This document shows positions 1 to 8,360 of a DNA stretch of 64,000 nt, in pieces (position 1 is the stretch's first letter; the number at the start of each line of letters is the position of its first letter). The stretch lies in contig JABCZL010000011.1 in assembly GCA_013289685.1 (NCBI GenBank), positions 124,001 through 188,000 of the forward strand, read 5' to 3'. The position numbers and the translations under genes were made by a program. This stretch comes from Acidobacteriota bacterium (GTDB lineage Bacteria > Acidobacteriota > Terriglobia > Terriglobales > Acidobacteriaceae). The notes beneath the pieces are model-generated. The model saw only the letters and a program-made list of their open reading frames with translations, was not told where the DNA came from and made no database searches.

Positions 1-84
1 CCTTATTCATGACGTCGAACCCACTTTCCGGGCCGAAAATCAGTTTCTGCCTGATTTTGACCACATCGGGTCCCGGCCTCCACC

Positions 85-115
85 GGAATCGATTACGATC
101 CAATGAAAAATCGTT
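85..115. promoter_or_regulatory. Candidate LacI-type operator pair upstream of the receptor gene
   Basis: Seen: GGAATCGATTACG at 85-97 matches 12 of 13 bases of a site before the GH3 gene (10714-10726). AATCGTT at 109-115 is the reverse complement of the AACGATT core present there and at 13430-13436. The second copy ends six bases before the candidate -35 box. CG-centred palindromic elements are typical of LacI-family operators. The regulatory role is inference and no LacI-type gene is present in the window. Confidence 0.35.
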
Positions 116-121
116 TTTTTC

Positions 122-149
122 TTGACACCGTTCGTCAAGGTACGATAAA
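122..149 (+). promoter_or_regulatory. Candidate sigma-70-type promoter for the TonB-dependent receptor
   Basis: TTGACA at 122-127 is followed after 16 bases by GATAAA at 144-149. This leaves a leader of about 135 bases before the receptor start codon at 292. The -35 box is a perfect match to consensus and the -10 box is partial. Confidence 0.45.
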
Positions 150-291
150 ACCCCCCAGACGCGGAACTAGTACTTTTGTATGACGTCCACCGCATTGCCT
201 CGACGGGGTAGGGGCCGCTCAGTAGCGACCCAACCGCCTAAAAGGTGACGCGTTAGACGGCCGTCCCACCGCTCAATCTGGAGGCTGTTCG

Positions 292-3200
292 ATGACTTCG
301 AAGTCACAGTCGGCTTGTAAAACACTAGCCCTGCTTGCATGCTTGGCCATTTTCGTCTCCGTCTCTTCGCTCAGTTTCGGTCAGCAATTGACCGGCACGT
401 TGTCCGGCACAACCAAGGACACGACGGGCGCCGTGGTGGCGAATGCCAAGATCACAATGATCAACCAGGCGAGCGGCGACATGCGTACGACCGTGTCGAA
501 CTCAACCGGTTACTTTTCAGTTACCGCTATCCAGCCCGGAACCTATACCCTGACCATCGTTGCGCCGGGGTTTAAGGAATGGAAGCAGGCCGGTATCTCC
601 TTCGCCCAGGGCGATGACCGCACTCTGCCGCAAATCGCTTTGCAGGTTGGAGCGGTGACTGAGACGGTGGAGATTTCCGCCGGTTCTCTCTCCGTGCCCA
701 CCGCAAACGCCGAAATCAGCGCCACCATCCCGGAGAACATGGTGAATGCTTTCCCCATGGGCAACCGCGACGCTGGTGAGCTGCTCAAGATTATGCCCGG
801 CATGGCGTTTTCCAATGGCACCAGCCAGGGTTCCGGCTTCTCCGACAAGGTCGTGGGCACCAACAGCGGGCCCATCGGCAACTTCTCCGCCAACGGTACG
901 CAGCCCAACGGCGCCATGGCATTCATGCTGGACGGCGCAAACCTGATTGATCCAGGCAACGCCGGTACCCAGATTGCCAACATCAACACCGACATGATCA
1001 GCGAAGTTAAGGTACTGATGTCGAATTACGACGCTGAGTACGCCAAGGGCCCAGTAATTTTCCAGGCCTTCAGCAAGAGCGGCGGCTCCAAGTACCATGG
1101 CGAGGTCTATACCTACGCCCGCAACAGTGCTCTGAATGCGATTGACGCTTACACGCACAGCCAAATCGTATCGGGCGCAACCTCTGCCGCCGTTGCTGCT
1201 CCCGCAGAAAGCTACTACTACATGGGCGGCAACGCTGGTGGTCCCATCCCCTTTCTTAATAAGGGACGGCAAAAGCTGTTCTTCTGGGGCGGTTATGAAT
1301 ACATGCGGCAACACCCCGCGGGCAGCATCATTAACTACAACATTCCGACTGCCGAGCAACTAACCGGGGATCTCAGCAATACCACGATCAATGGAGTTCC
1401 GGGTTCGACCGTCGTGAGTACCGGCAAAACTCTGGCTCAACAGCTCAACAGCGCTTGGCAGTACGCCTACGACGGCATGTACGCTCCTCCGCCCAACACG
1501 AACAACAGCGTGATTCCCGCGGCAGATTTCGACCCGAACGGTGTAGCCTACGCCAAGCTCCTGCCCCACGCCAATGTCACCCCAACTGCAGGAAACGGCT
1601 GGAGCAACTATCAGTACGTGTCGAGCACTCCCCAGAACCGTTGGGAAGCGACTGGCAAAATTGACTATGCCATAGGTGACAACACCAAGCTGACCGGATC
1701 GTATACCCGGCAGATCGAAGCCGACCAACATCCTGTGGGTATCTGGTGGACTCCACCGTGGACGCTTCCCTACCCGTCCAATGTGGTCGCCAATACCACT
1801 TCCCAGGAAGTAATGGTCAACTTTGTTCACGCCTTCAACCCAACTACAACCAACGAGGCTGTGTTCACTCTGGCACGCTACGTCAATCCCAACAGCCTGA
1901 GCAATCCTGCGGCTGTTGATCGCAACGCGCTTGGGATGACCATGAAGGGACTTTTTGGCGTAACGACGAAGCAGATACCGAACATTCAGGGACCCTGGGG
2001 GGGCACGTTCCCCAACATCGCAGAAATGAACCTGGATGGTAACTTTCAGGGCAGTGGCTTCGGTGCCGAAAAGAAGGATCCTTCGCTTTACGACAATTTC
2101 ACCAAGGTCATCGGTTCCCATACCATCAAGCTCGGGGCCTACTGGGATACCAGCGAAAATCTGCAAACCAGCAGCGGGATCTTCACCGGCGCCAATGGCA
2201 ACTACAATCTGAACTGGGGGGCTGTCAGCACCGGGAACACCGTGGCCGATTTCCTGATCGGACACATGAGCAATTACACACAGCCGAGCCAGGACGTCAC
2301 AAACGACATTAAGATGCATCAGTGGTCGATTTACGCGCAAGACTCGTACAAAACCAACTCGCAGTTGACTGTGAGCTATGGCTTGCGTATGGATCACGTC
2401 GGCCAGTGGTACGGTCCGAGTAACGGATCGGCAGTCTGGAATCCAGCGACTTACACCAACAACCCCACAGTTGCCAACCCTGGCCTAACCTGGCATGCCT
2501 TGAACAGCAGCATTCCACTGTCAGGTTGGGTGTCGCCGTTGTTCTACTATGAACCTCGTGTCGGCATCGCGTATGACGTATTTGGAAATGGCAAGACGGT
2601 CATACGGGGTGGTTTTGCATCGTTCCGCTATCAGGTTGCCGTGAATGACGTCGGCGGACCTATAAGCCTGGCTGAGGGCATTTTCACCCCGTCCGTGAAC
2701 AACCTCACTTCATATGCTCAGATCAACAGCTATACGCCGCCTATTTCCTCGGCGGCCAACGGCACCGCGATTTCTGTGATGCAACAGGGAGATAACCGAA
2801 CCCCTTACACGAACGACTGGAACATCAGCGTTGCCGAATCCTTGCCTTGGCGTTCCGTGTTTGAAGTCTCGTACATCGGAAACCAGAGCCGGAACGAGCT
2901 GATTAACGGCTCAAACGGCAAGATCGATGACCTCAACGCCGTGCAGCCGGGAGGTTACTTTTTCGGGGATCCAACGGCGTCAGCGCCCAACGGCACTAAA
3001 CTGTATGCCTCGGCGAGTGCGTTGCCGTGCAACAACAACAGCATCAAGAGCAACCCCCCCACCCCAGGCACGGATCCCACCGACTACCTCAACTGCAACG
3101 CGGTTGGACCGAACGGAGTGGCGCTGTTCAACAACTACAACCACGCTTTCACTCAAAACAACTACCGGCCGTTGACCAACTACACGGATATTTATCTGAT

Positions 3201-4197
3201 AACCCATGGCAGTTACGCGAACTACAATGCGCTGCAGGCGTCGTGGAAAAAGCAGTCGGGGTCGCTCAGCTATTTCTTCAACTACTCCTTCGGCAAGGTG
3301 ATGGGCATTCGCGACGGCCAATCGGACAACGGGCCCACCAACGGCTCTATGGTCGATCCGTTTAATTTGAGAGCAAACTATGGACCGCTCGCCTACGACC
3401 ACACGCAGATTTTCAATGCGACCTACGTGTGGAACATGCCCAAGTTCGTTCACGGCAATCGCTTCCTGGAGGGCGCTGTGGATGGCTGGCAGCTGTCGGG
3501 CTACACGACGTACCAAAGTGGCGCTCCACTGCAACCGAACAGCACCCTGAATTTCTCATGGGCCGGTGGCCTGACCGTTCCACTCCAGGGCGCGCCGAAC
3601 CTGCCTGACAACAGCATTCTCCTGCCCAATGGCTTGAAATCAAATGGGGTTAACGCGGGCACCTGGTACGGGACCGATCAAACCGGTGGCGGCTACGAGG
3701 GATTTTACCCACTAGTGACCTGCGACCCGCGGAACCATGCCTCTGGGCTCTACTTCAATCCCAACTGCTTCACCACTCCAGGTTACGGCCAGCCCGGCAC
3801 CAAGATATGGCCGTACATCAAGGCACCCGCTTACTTTGACAGTGATCTCGGCATCTACAAGAGCTTCAAGATCACGGAAAGTAAGCGAGTCGAATTCAGG
3901 GTTCAAGCTACCAATTTCCTGAATCATCCGCTGTATCAGTTCGGTCTTGGTGGAACAGGCGACGAGACGATCAATCTGCAGCAGAGCACTGCGGCGACGT
4001 ATCCCGTCAGTCAGCTTGCGCCAGGAGCTAGTTGCAGCGTTCTTAACCAAGGTAGCCAGAGTACTAGCAACCCTGCCGTCTGCAACTACACTATGGTTTC
4101 AATTGCACCGACCAATACCAACGGAACGACGACCGGCAAGCCAAACTTTAAGACTGGCCAACGGGTGGTGACGTTTGCTGCGAAGTTCTACTTCTAA
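292..4197 (+). CDS. TonB-dependent receptor with N-terminal carboxypeptidase-regulatory domain (Oar-like)
   Basis: An outer-membrane receptor of 1,301 residues, probably importing oligosaccharides or another bulky ligand. Residues 1-30 form a signal peptide ending near SLSFGQQ. Residues 33-125 form a carboxypeptidase-regulatory-like beta-sandwich (start GTLSGTTKDTTGAVV). A plug-like segment follows, and the rest is an aromatic-rich beta-barrel ending in the terminal aromatic residue pattern KFYF. This layout and length are characteristic of the expanded Oar-like family of Acidobacteriota. The ATG is preceded by GGAGG at a suitable distance. A perfect hairpin terminator follows the stop codon. 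Three glycoside hydrolase genes lie within 10 kb, which suggests a polysaccharide substrate, but nothing in the sequence fixes the ligand. Confidence 0.9.
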   Translation: MTSKSQSACKTLALLACLAIFVSVSSLSFGQQLTGTLSGTTKDTTGAVVANAKITMINQASGDMRTTVSNSTGYFSVTAIQPGTYTLTIVAPGFKEWKQAGISFAQGDDRTLPQIALQVGAVTETVEISAGSLSVPTANAEISATIPENMVNAFPMGNRDAGELLKIMPGMAFSNGTSQGSGFSDKVVGTNSGPIGNFSANGTQPNGAMAFMLDGANLIDPGNAGTQIANINTDMISEVKVLMSNYDAEYAKGPVIFQAFSKSGGSKYHGEVYTYARNSALNAIDAYTHSQIVSGATSAAVAAPAESYYYMGGNAGGPIPFLNKGRQKLFFWGGYEYMRQHPAGSIINYNIPTAEQLTGDLSNTTINGVPGSTVVSTGKTLAQQLNSAWQYAYDGMYAPPPNTNNSVIPAADFDPNGVAYAKLLPHANVTPTAGNGWSNYQYVSSTPQNRWEATGKIDYAIGDNTKLTGSYTRQIEADQHPVGIWWTPPWTLPYPSNVVANTTSQEVMVNFVHAFNPTTTNEAVFTLARYVNPNSLSNPAAVDRNALGMTMKGLFGVTTKQIPNIQGPWGGTFPNIAEMNLDGNFQGSGFGAEKKDPSLYDNFTKVIGSHTIKLGAYWDTSENLQTSSGIFTGANGNYNLNWGAVSTGNTVADFLIGHMSNYTQPSQDVTNDIKMHQWSIYAQDSYKTNSQLTVSYGLRMDHVGQWYGPSNGSAVWNPATYTNNPTVANPGLTWHALNSSIPLSGWVSPLFYYEPRVGIAYDVFGNGKTVIRGGFASFRYQVAVNDVGGPISLAEGIFTPSVNNLTSYAQINSYTPPISSAANGTAISVMQQGDNRTPYTNDWNISVAESLPWRSVFEVSYIGNQSRNELINGSNGKIDDLNAVQPGGYFFGDPTASAPNGTKLYASASALPCNNNSIKSNPPTPGTDPTDYLNCNAVGPNGVALFNNYNHAFTQNNYRPLTNYTDIYLITHGSYANYNALQASWKKQSGSLSYFFNYSFGKVMGIRDGQSDNGPTNGSMVDPFNLRANYGPLAYDHTQIFNATYVWNMPKFVHGNRFLEGAVDGWQLSGYTTYQSGAPLQPNSTLNFSWAGGLTVPLQGAPNLPDNSILLPNGLKSNGVNAGTWYGTDQTGGGYEGFYPLVTCDPRNHASGLYFNPNCFTTPGYGQPGTKIWPYIKAPAYFDSDLGIYKSFKITESKRVEFRVQATNFLNHPLYQFGLGGTGDETINLQQSTAATYPVSQLAPGASCSVLNQGSQSTSNPAVCNYTMVSIAPTNTNGTTTGKPNFKTGQRVVTFAAKFYF

Positions 4198-4220
4198 CAG
4201 CAACCGTCGGGTAACATTGC

Positions 4221-4250
4221 AAGGGTGGCTTCGGCCACCCTTCTTTTTTT
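4221..4250 (+). terminator. Rho-independent terminator after the receptor gene
   Basis: A perfect 9-bp stem (AAGGGTGGC with GCCACCCTT) closes on a TTCG tetraloop and is followed by CTTTTTTT. A GTG inside the stem could be read in frame with the next gene, but its position in the terminator makes it an unlikely start codon. Confidence 0.9.
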
Positions 4251-4266
4251 CAGATTGTTTTTGCAG

Positions 4267-5967
4267 ATGTCCCTGGAGATGATCAGAACATTCCCCCTCG
4301 CAGCTTCCGCCCTCCTGTCGGTCGCTTGCTGGTGGCTGTTTCCCGCTTCGCCGCCTGCGAAAAGCCCAATTCAGTTCGAATTGAAATCCCTCCCCTTCGT
4401 TCTACAGAACGATGAAACGCCGGCGCGCAATGCGCCGGAAACCATGCTGGGCGGCGTCGCCGTCTTCGACTACAACGGTGACGGACGTCCCGACATCTTC
4501 CTCACCAACGGCGCGAACCTGGCCACGCTCAAAAAGGATTCCCCCAAATACCGTAACCGCCTGTTCCGCAACGACGGCAACGGCGTCTTTACCGACGTCA
4601 CCGACGCCTCCGGTCTGGCCGGTTCCGGCTATGACATGGGCGTTGCCGTGGCAGACTACGACAACGATGGCCATCCAGATTTATTTGTCGCCGGCCTGCA
4701 CCACAGCACGCTCTACCACAACAACGGCGACGGCACGTTCACTGACGTGACGGTCAAGGCGGGCCTGGACGCGAGCTTGAATCGTCCCGATCCCGAGTTC
4801 GGCCCTTACTGGGCCATCACCGCCGCCTGGGTCGATGTGAACAACGACGGCCTGCTCGATCTCTTCGTGGTTAATTACATGCAGTGGGAATACTCCGACA
4901 AGCCGCTGTGCGCGATCGGGGGCGTTGCCGACTACTGCAGTCCGAAGTTCTACAAGGGCCAGCCCAACCAGCTGTTTCTGAACAAAGGTGACGGCACTTT
5001 CCAGGACGTTTCGAAGGAATGGGGCTTGCGCGCACACGTCGGCAAAGGCATGGGCGTCGGCATGGCGGATTACGATCTCGACGGCCGCCCGGACTTATTC
5101 GTCACCAACGACGCGTCTTACAACTCGCTCTTCCATAACCTGGGGAACAAGTTCGAGGAAGTCGCGTTCGAGGCTGGTGTCGCCCTCACCGAAGATGGCA
5201 GCTTCATCTCCGGCATGGGACTGGATTTTCGCGATTTCAACAACGACGGCTATCCCGACATCGCGTTCGTCGCCTTGAACAATCAGACCTTCCCTCTTTT
5301 CCAGAACACAGGCAAAGGAGACTTCCGCGAAGTGACCACCGAGAGCGGTATGAGAGATCCCAGCCGCCAGATGTCGGGCTTCGGCGCAGCCTTATACGAC
5401 TTCGACAACGACGGATGGAAGGATTTGTTCGTAAGCCGCGGCCACGTGGAATCGCTGAACCAGCCTGGGCAGCCCGTCGATCAATCGAACACCGTCTTCC
5501 GCAACCTGGGTGCGAGTGGGAAATGGGAGCCGCTGACCGAGGAAGCAGGCTTCAAAGCGGCTCCTCTCGCCCGCCACCGTGGCTGTGCCTTCGGTGATCT
5601 GGATGGCGACGGCCGGGTCGATGTGGTGGTCAGCGCAATTGGCCACGAGGCCGAAATCTGGATGAATCGCAGCGAAAAGTCCGGCCATTGGCTCGATATC
5701 GCTTTGCGTGGAACCAAGAGCAACCGCGATGGCATCGGCGCCCGCATCAAGCTAGTCACCAAGAGTGGTGCGCAGTATAACCATATGACGACCAGCGTCG
5801 GTTACGCGTCATCCAGCGACGGCCCGGTCCATTTCGGTCTGGGCTCTGACAATCGAGCGGACCTGATCGAAATCCACTGGCCCTCCGGAATCGTTCAGAC
5901 CCTGCAAAATGTTTCCGCTGACCAGACATTGAAAGTGACCGAGCCCGCGCAAGCAAGTTCCCGTTGA
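4267..5967 (+). CDS. CRTAC1/ASPIC-UnbV family secreted repeat protein
   Basis: A predicted exported protein of about 566 residues. After a hydrophobic N-terminus it carries at least seven FG-GAP/VCBS calcium-loop repeats of the form D-x-[ND]-x-DG-x-x-D-[LIV] (for example DYNGDGRPDIF, DYDNDGHPDLF, DFNNDGYPDIA, DFDNDGWKDLF, DLDGDGRVDVV). These are expected to fold as a beta-propeller. The last 80 residues form an ASPIC/UnbV domain ending with IEIHWPSG. Its biochemical role is not known; such proteins are abundant in Acidobacteriota and often surface-exposed. I place the start at ATG 4267 (ATG 4279 is an alternative) because the longer GTG start would fall inside the preceding terminator. The stop codon abuts the stop of the convergent GH31 gene with no gap. 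Confidence 0.85.
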   Translation: MSLEMIRTFPLAASALLSVACWWLFPASPPAKSPIQFELKSLPFVLQNDETPARNAPETMLGGVAVFDYNGDGRPDIFLTNGANLATLKKDSPKYRNRLFRNDGNGVFTDVTDASGLAGSGYDMGVAVADYDNDGHPDLFVAGLHHSTLYHNNGDGTFTDVTVKAGLDASLNRPDPEFGPYWAITAAWVDVNNDGLLDLFVVNYMQWEYSDKPLCAIGGVADYCSPKFYKGQPNQLFLNKGDGTFQDVSKEWGLRAHVGKGMGVGMADYDLDGRPDLFVTNDASYNSLFHNLGNKFEEVAFEAGVALTEDGSFISGMGLDFRDFNNDGYPDIAFVALNNQTFPLFQNTGKGDFREVTTESGMRDPSRQMSGFGAALYDFDNDGWKDLFVSRGHVESLNQPGQPVDQSNTVFRNLGASGKWEPLTEEAGFKAAPLARHRGCAFGDLDGDGRVDVVVSAIGHEAEIWMNRSEKSGHWLDIALRGTKSNRDGIGARIKLVTKSGAQYNHMTTSVGYASSSDGPVHFGLGSDNRADLIEIHWPSGIVQTLQNVSADQTLKVTEPAQASSR

Positions 5968-8331
5968 TTATGGAGTCACCGAGATCTGTTTTCCCGAGTA
6001 CTGCACGGTCTTGTCCGCCTCGTCGGCTGGATTCACTCCCACTCCGTGGTTCTCGCCGACGAAGACGACGCGAAATGAACGACTCTCTAGCATGCCCGGA
6101 AACCGTCCCTTGCGATCGCCAATGATCAAGGTGTGCGCCGCGTCGTCCCAGTGCAGGGGGATCGTTGCATACACGCCCTTTTCATAATCGTAGTTATCGT
6201 TCTCATCCTCGTAGAGCGTGAAGTCTCCGTTTGCGCCGCGGTAAATCCGGAGTTCGATGGGGTCGGCCGCTTTCTCCGTGGACCACTCTTCATCCGGGCC
6301 CAGAGGAAGAATCGATCCCGCGCGTACGTACAACGGCAGACGGTCGAGGGGAGCGATCGCGTTGATGGTCCGCCCTCCCTCCACCAAAGATCCCGTCCAG
6401 AAGTCATACCACTTCGCGCCAGGCAAATAAGCTTGCCGGCTTGTAGCTTCAGGATAAGTTACCGGATTCACCAGGAACGCCGGCCCGAACATGAACTGGT
6501 CGCCAATGTTCTGAGCACGAGAATCGTTGCGGAAGTCCATGACCAGCGGCCGCATCGGCGTGTAGCTTTCACTGGTCGTCCTCCACGCCAGCGAATAGAT
6601 GTAGGGGAGCATGCGGTAGCGCAAGCGATCGAAGTTCACCAGAATCGTTTGCGCGTCCGGCCCGTAAGACCACAATTCGTTCTCGTCCGGGTGACGTGTA
6701 CCGTGAACCCGCAGGATAGGATTAAACGTGCCGTACTGAAACCAGCGAACAAAGAGTTCGCGGAAGTCCGGGTCGCGAGTGTCACCAAAAACAAATCCGC
6801 CAATATCGGTGGTCCAGTAGGGAATCCCCGAAAGCGCGAAATTGAGGCCGGCGGGAACCTGCCGCCGGAAGCTAAGCCAGTCCGAGTTGATGTCGCCCGA
6901 CCAGGCCGTCACCCCGTTTCGTTGCGATCCCGCGAATGCCGAGCGAGAAAGGATGAACACGCGTTTTTTCTCGGATGCGCTCCGCTGTCCTTGATACACT
7001 GCTTGCGTGTCGAGCAGGGGAAACACGTTGACGTAGCGGTTTCCGCTGCCAGCCGCCAGCTTGTGATTCAGCAGAATATTCTCTTCTTGCCCCTCGGTCT
7101 CGGGTTCGGTCGTATCCATCCACCAGGCATCGAGCCCGATGCTGAACAACCCTTTATTCACCTCATCCCAGTAATACTTGCGTGCCTCGGGGCTCGTCGC
7201 GTCATACACCGCCATTGCATCGGTATGGTACGGCGGTTTCGCGTACTTGAACTTGTCGACAAACCAGCCCTTGCCCTGCATGTAATCGTAATTCTTCGAC
7301 CCCGGTTCGAAGAACGGCCAGATCGAAATCATCAGGTGGAAGTTTTCGCGGTGTAACTCGTCCACCATCCCTTTCGGGTCGGGATAATTCTTGTTGAAGA
7401 CGAATTCACCTTTGCGATTCCACCAGAACCAATCCTGAACGATGTTGTCGACGGGGATGTGCAGTTCGCGATACCTACGCGCAACGCCCAGGATTTCATC
7501 CTGTGACTTGTAACGATTCTTGCATTGCCAGAAACCGTAAGCCCACTTGCCGAACATAGGAGCCTGCCCGGTCAGGTCGCGATAGCTCGCAATAATCTTG
7601 TCGAAATCTGGGCCGTAAAGAAAGTAGTAGTCGATCACGTCGGCAACTTCGGAGCTGATGTAGAGAATATTTGCGAAACGGTTGTTAAAACGGCTGCGCG
7701 AAGTGTTGTTCCAAAAAATGCCGTAACCTTTGCTCGACAGCATCAGCGGCACGGAGATGTTGCTGTTCTCCTGCGATATGTCGACCGATTCACCACGATA
7801 GTTCCATACGCCCGCCTGGTGCTGTCCCAGGCCATAGAGCCCTTCGTGAGAGCCGTAAATGCTGACCATCGATTCAGCGCGATACGTATCTTCTCCGTTC
7901 ACTTTTTCGGGAGTCAGGCTGCGGGACGATTCCTGCACCAGCGAGCCGCCATTCACTTCAGCGTAGGCAATCGCGCCGTCCTTCCGTGTAACCGTAATTT
8001 TCAGAAGAGAAGTTGTCAGCGTGACCGCGTCATAGGTGGATTGCATTATCCATTGCCCGGCCGGCCAGCTTTCTTTGGTGACCACGAAGTCCGCGCGTTT
8101 CGGAAACGTGGCCGTGGGCGAATAAAGCACCCTGATCACCGAGTCCGAACACACTTGCACCTTCAAGCTGCCGGTTCCCATGGTGAAGAGAACGCCGTCC
8201 GCTTCCTGCTGAATCTTGCGGACCGGATTCATCGCTGTCCATTGAGCGTGCGCAGCCGTGGCGCAGAACAGGCAGGTGAGAAGACCGGCCATAAATAAGA
8301 CAAAGAACCGCTCTGAATGTCTAACGTTCAT
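5968..8331 (-). CDS. Glycoside hydrolase family 31, probable alpha-xylosidase/alpha-glucosidase
   Basis: A secreted or periplasmic retaining alpha-glycosidase of 787 residues. The N-terminus (FFVLFMAGLLTCLFCATAAHAQ) is a signal peptide. An N-terminal beta-sandwich precedes the TIM barrel. The expected nucleophile is Asp at about residue 406 in WWMDTTEPE, and the acid/base is Asp at about 480 in AWSGDINSDW. The C-terminus holds beta-sandwich domains ending with LPLGPDEEW and the YEDENDNYDYEKG segment. GH31 enzymes act on alpha-glucosides or remove alpha-xylose from xyloglucan. The GH44 and GH3 neighbours favour the xylosidase reading, but this is inference. ATG 8331 is preferred over an upstream TTG. 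The gene lies 29 bases after the GH3 stop codon and is probably in the same operon. Confidence 0.85.
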   Translation of the reverse strand: MNVRHSERFFVLFMAGLLTCLFCATAAHAQWTAMNPVRKIQQEADGVLFTMGTGSLKVQVCSDSVIRVLYSPTATFPKRADFVVTKESWPAGQWIMQSTYDAVTLTTSLLKITVTRKDGAIAYAEVNGGSLVQESSRSLTPEKVNGEDTYRAESMVSIYGSHEGLYGLGQHQAGVWNYRGESVDISQENSNISVPLMLSSKGYGIFWNNTSRSRFNNRFANILYISSEVADVIDYYFLYGPDFDKIIASYRDLTGQAPMFGKWAYGFWQCKNRYKSQDEILGVARRYRELHIPVDNIVQDWFWWNRKGEFVFNKNYPDPKGMVDELHRENFHLMISIWPFFEPGSKNYDYMQGKGWFVDKFKYAKPPYHTDAMAVYDATSPEARKYYWDEVNKGLFSIGLDAWWMDTTEPETEGQEENILLNHKLAAGSGNRYVNVFPLLDTQAVYQGQRSASEKKRVFILSRSAFAGSQRNGVTAWSGDINSDWLSFRRQVPAGLNFALSGIPYWTTDIGGFVFGDTRDPDFRELFVRWFQYGTFNPILRVHGTRHPDENELWSYGPDAQTILVNFDRLRYRMLPYIYSLAWRTTSESYTPMRPLVMDFRNDSRAQNIGDQFMFGPAFLVNPVTYPEATSRQAYLPGAKWYDFWTGSLVEGGRTINAIAPLDRLPLYVRAGSILPLGPDEEWSTEKAADPIELRIYRGANGDFTLYEDENDNYDYEKGVYATIPLHWDDAAHTLIIGDRKGRFPGMLESRSFRVVFVGENHGVGVNPADEADKTVQYSGKQISVTP

Positions 8332-8360
8332 GGGTAATCTGAATCTCCGCAAAACTATAG

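Noticed and set aside
4225-4266. GTG start for the ASPIC/UnbV protein
   Set aside because: The codon is inside a perfect intrinsic terminator stem, so the transcript is unlikely to begin there.
6133-7356. A 407-codon plus-strand frame opposite the GH31 gene
   Set aside because: It is the antisense shadow of a conserved enzyme and has no ribosome binding site or domain.
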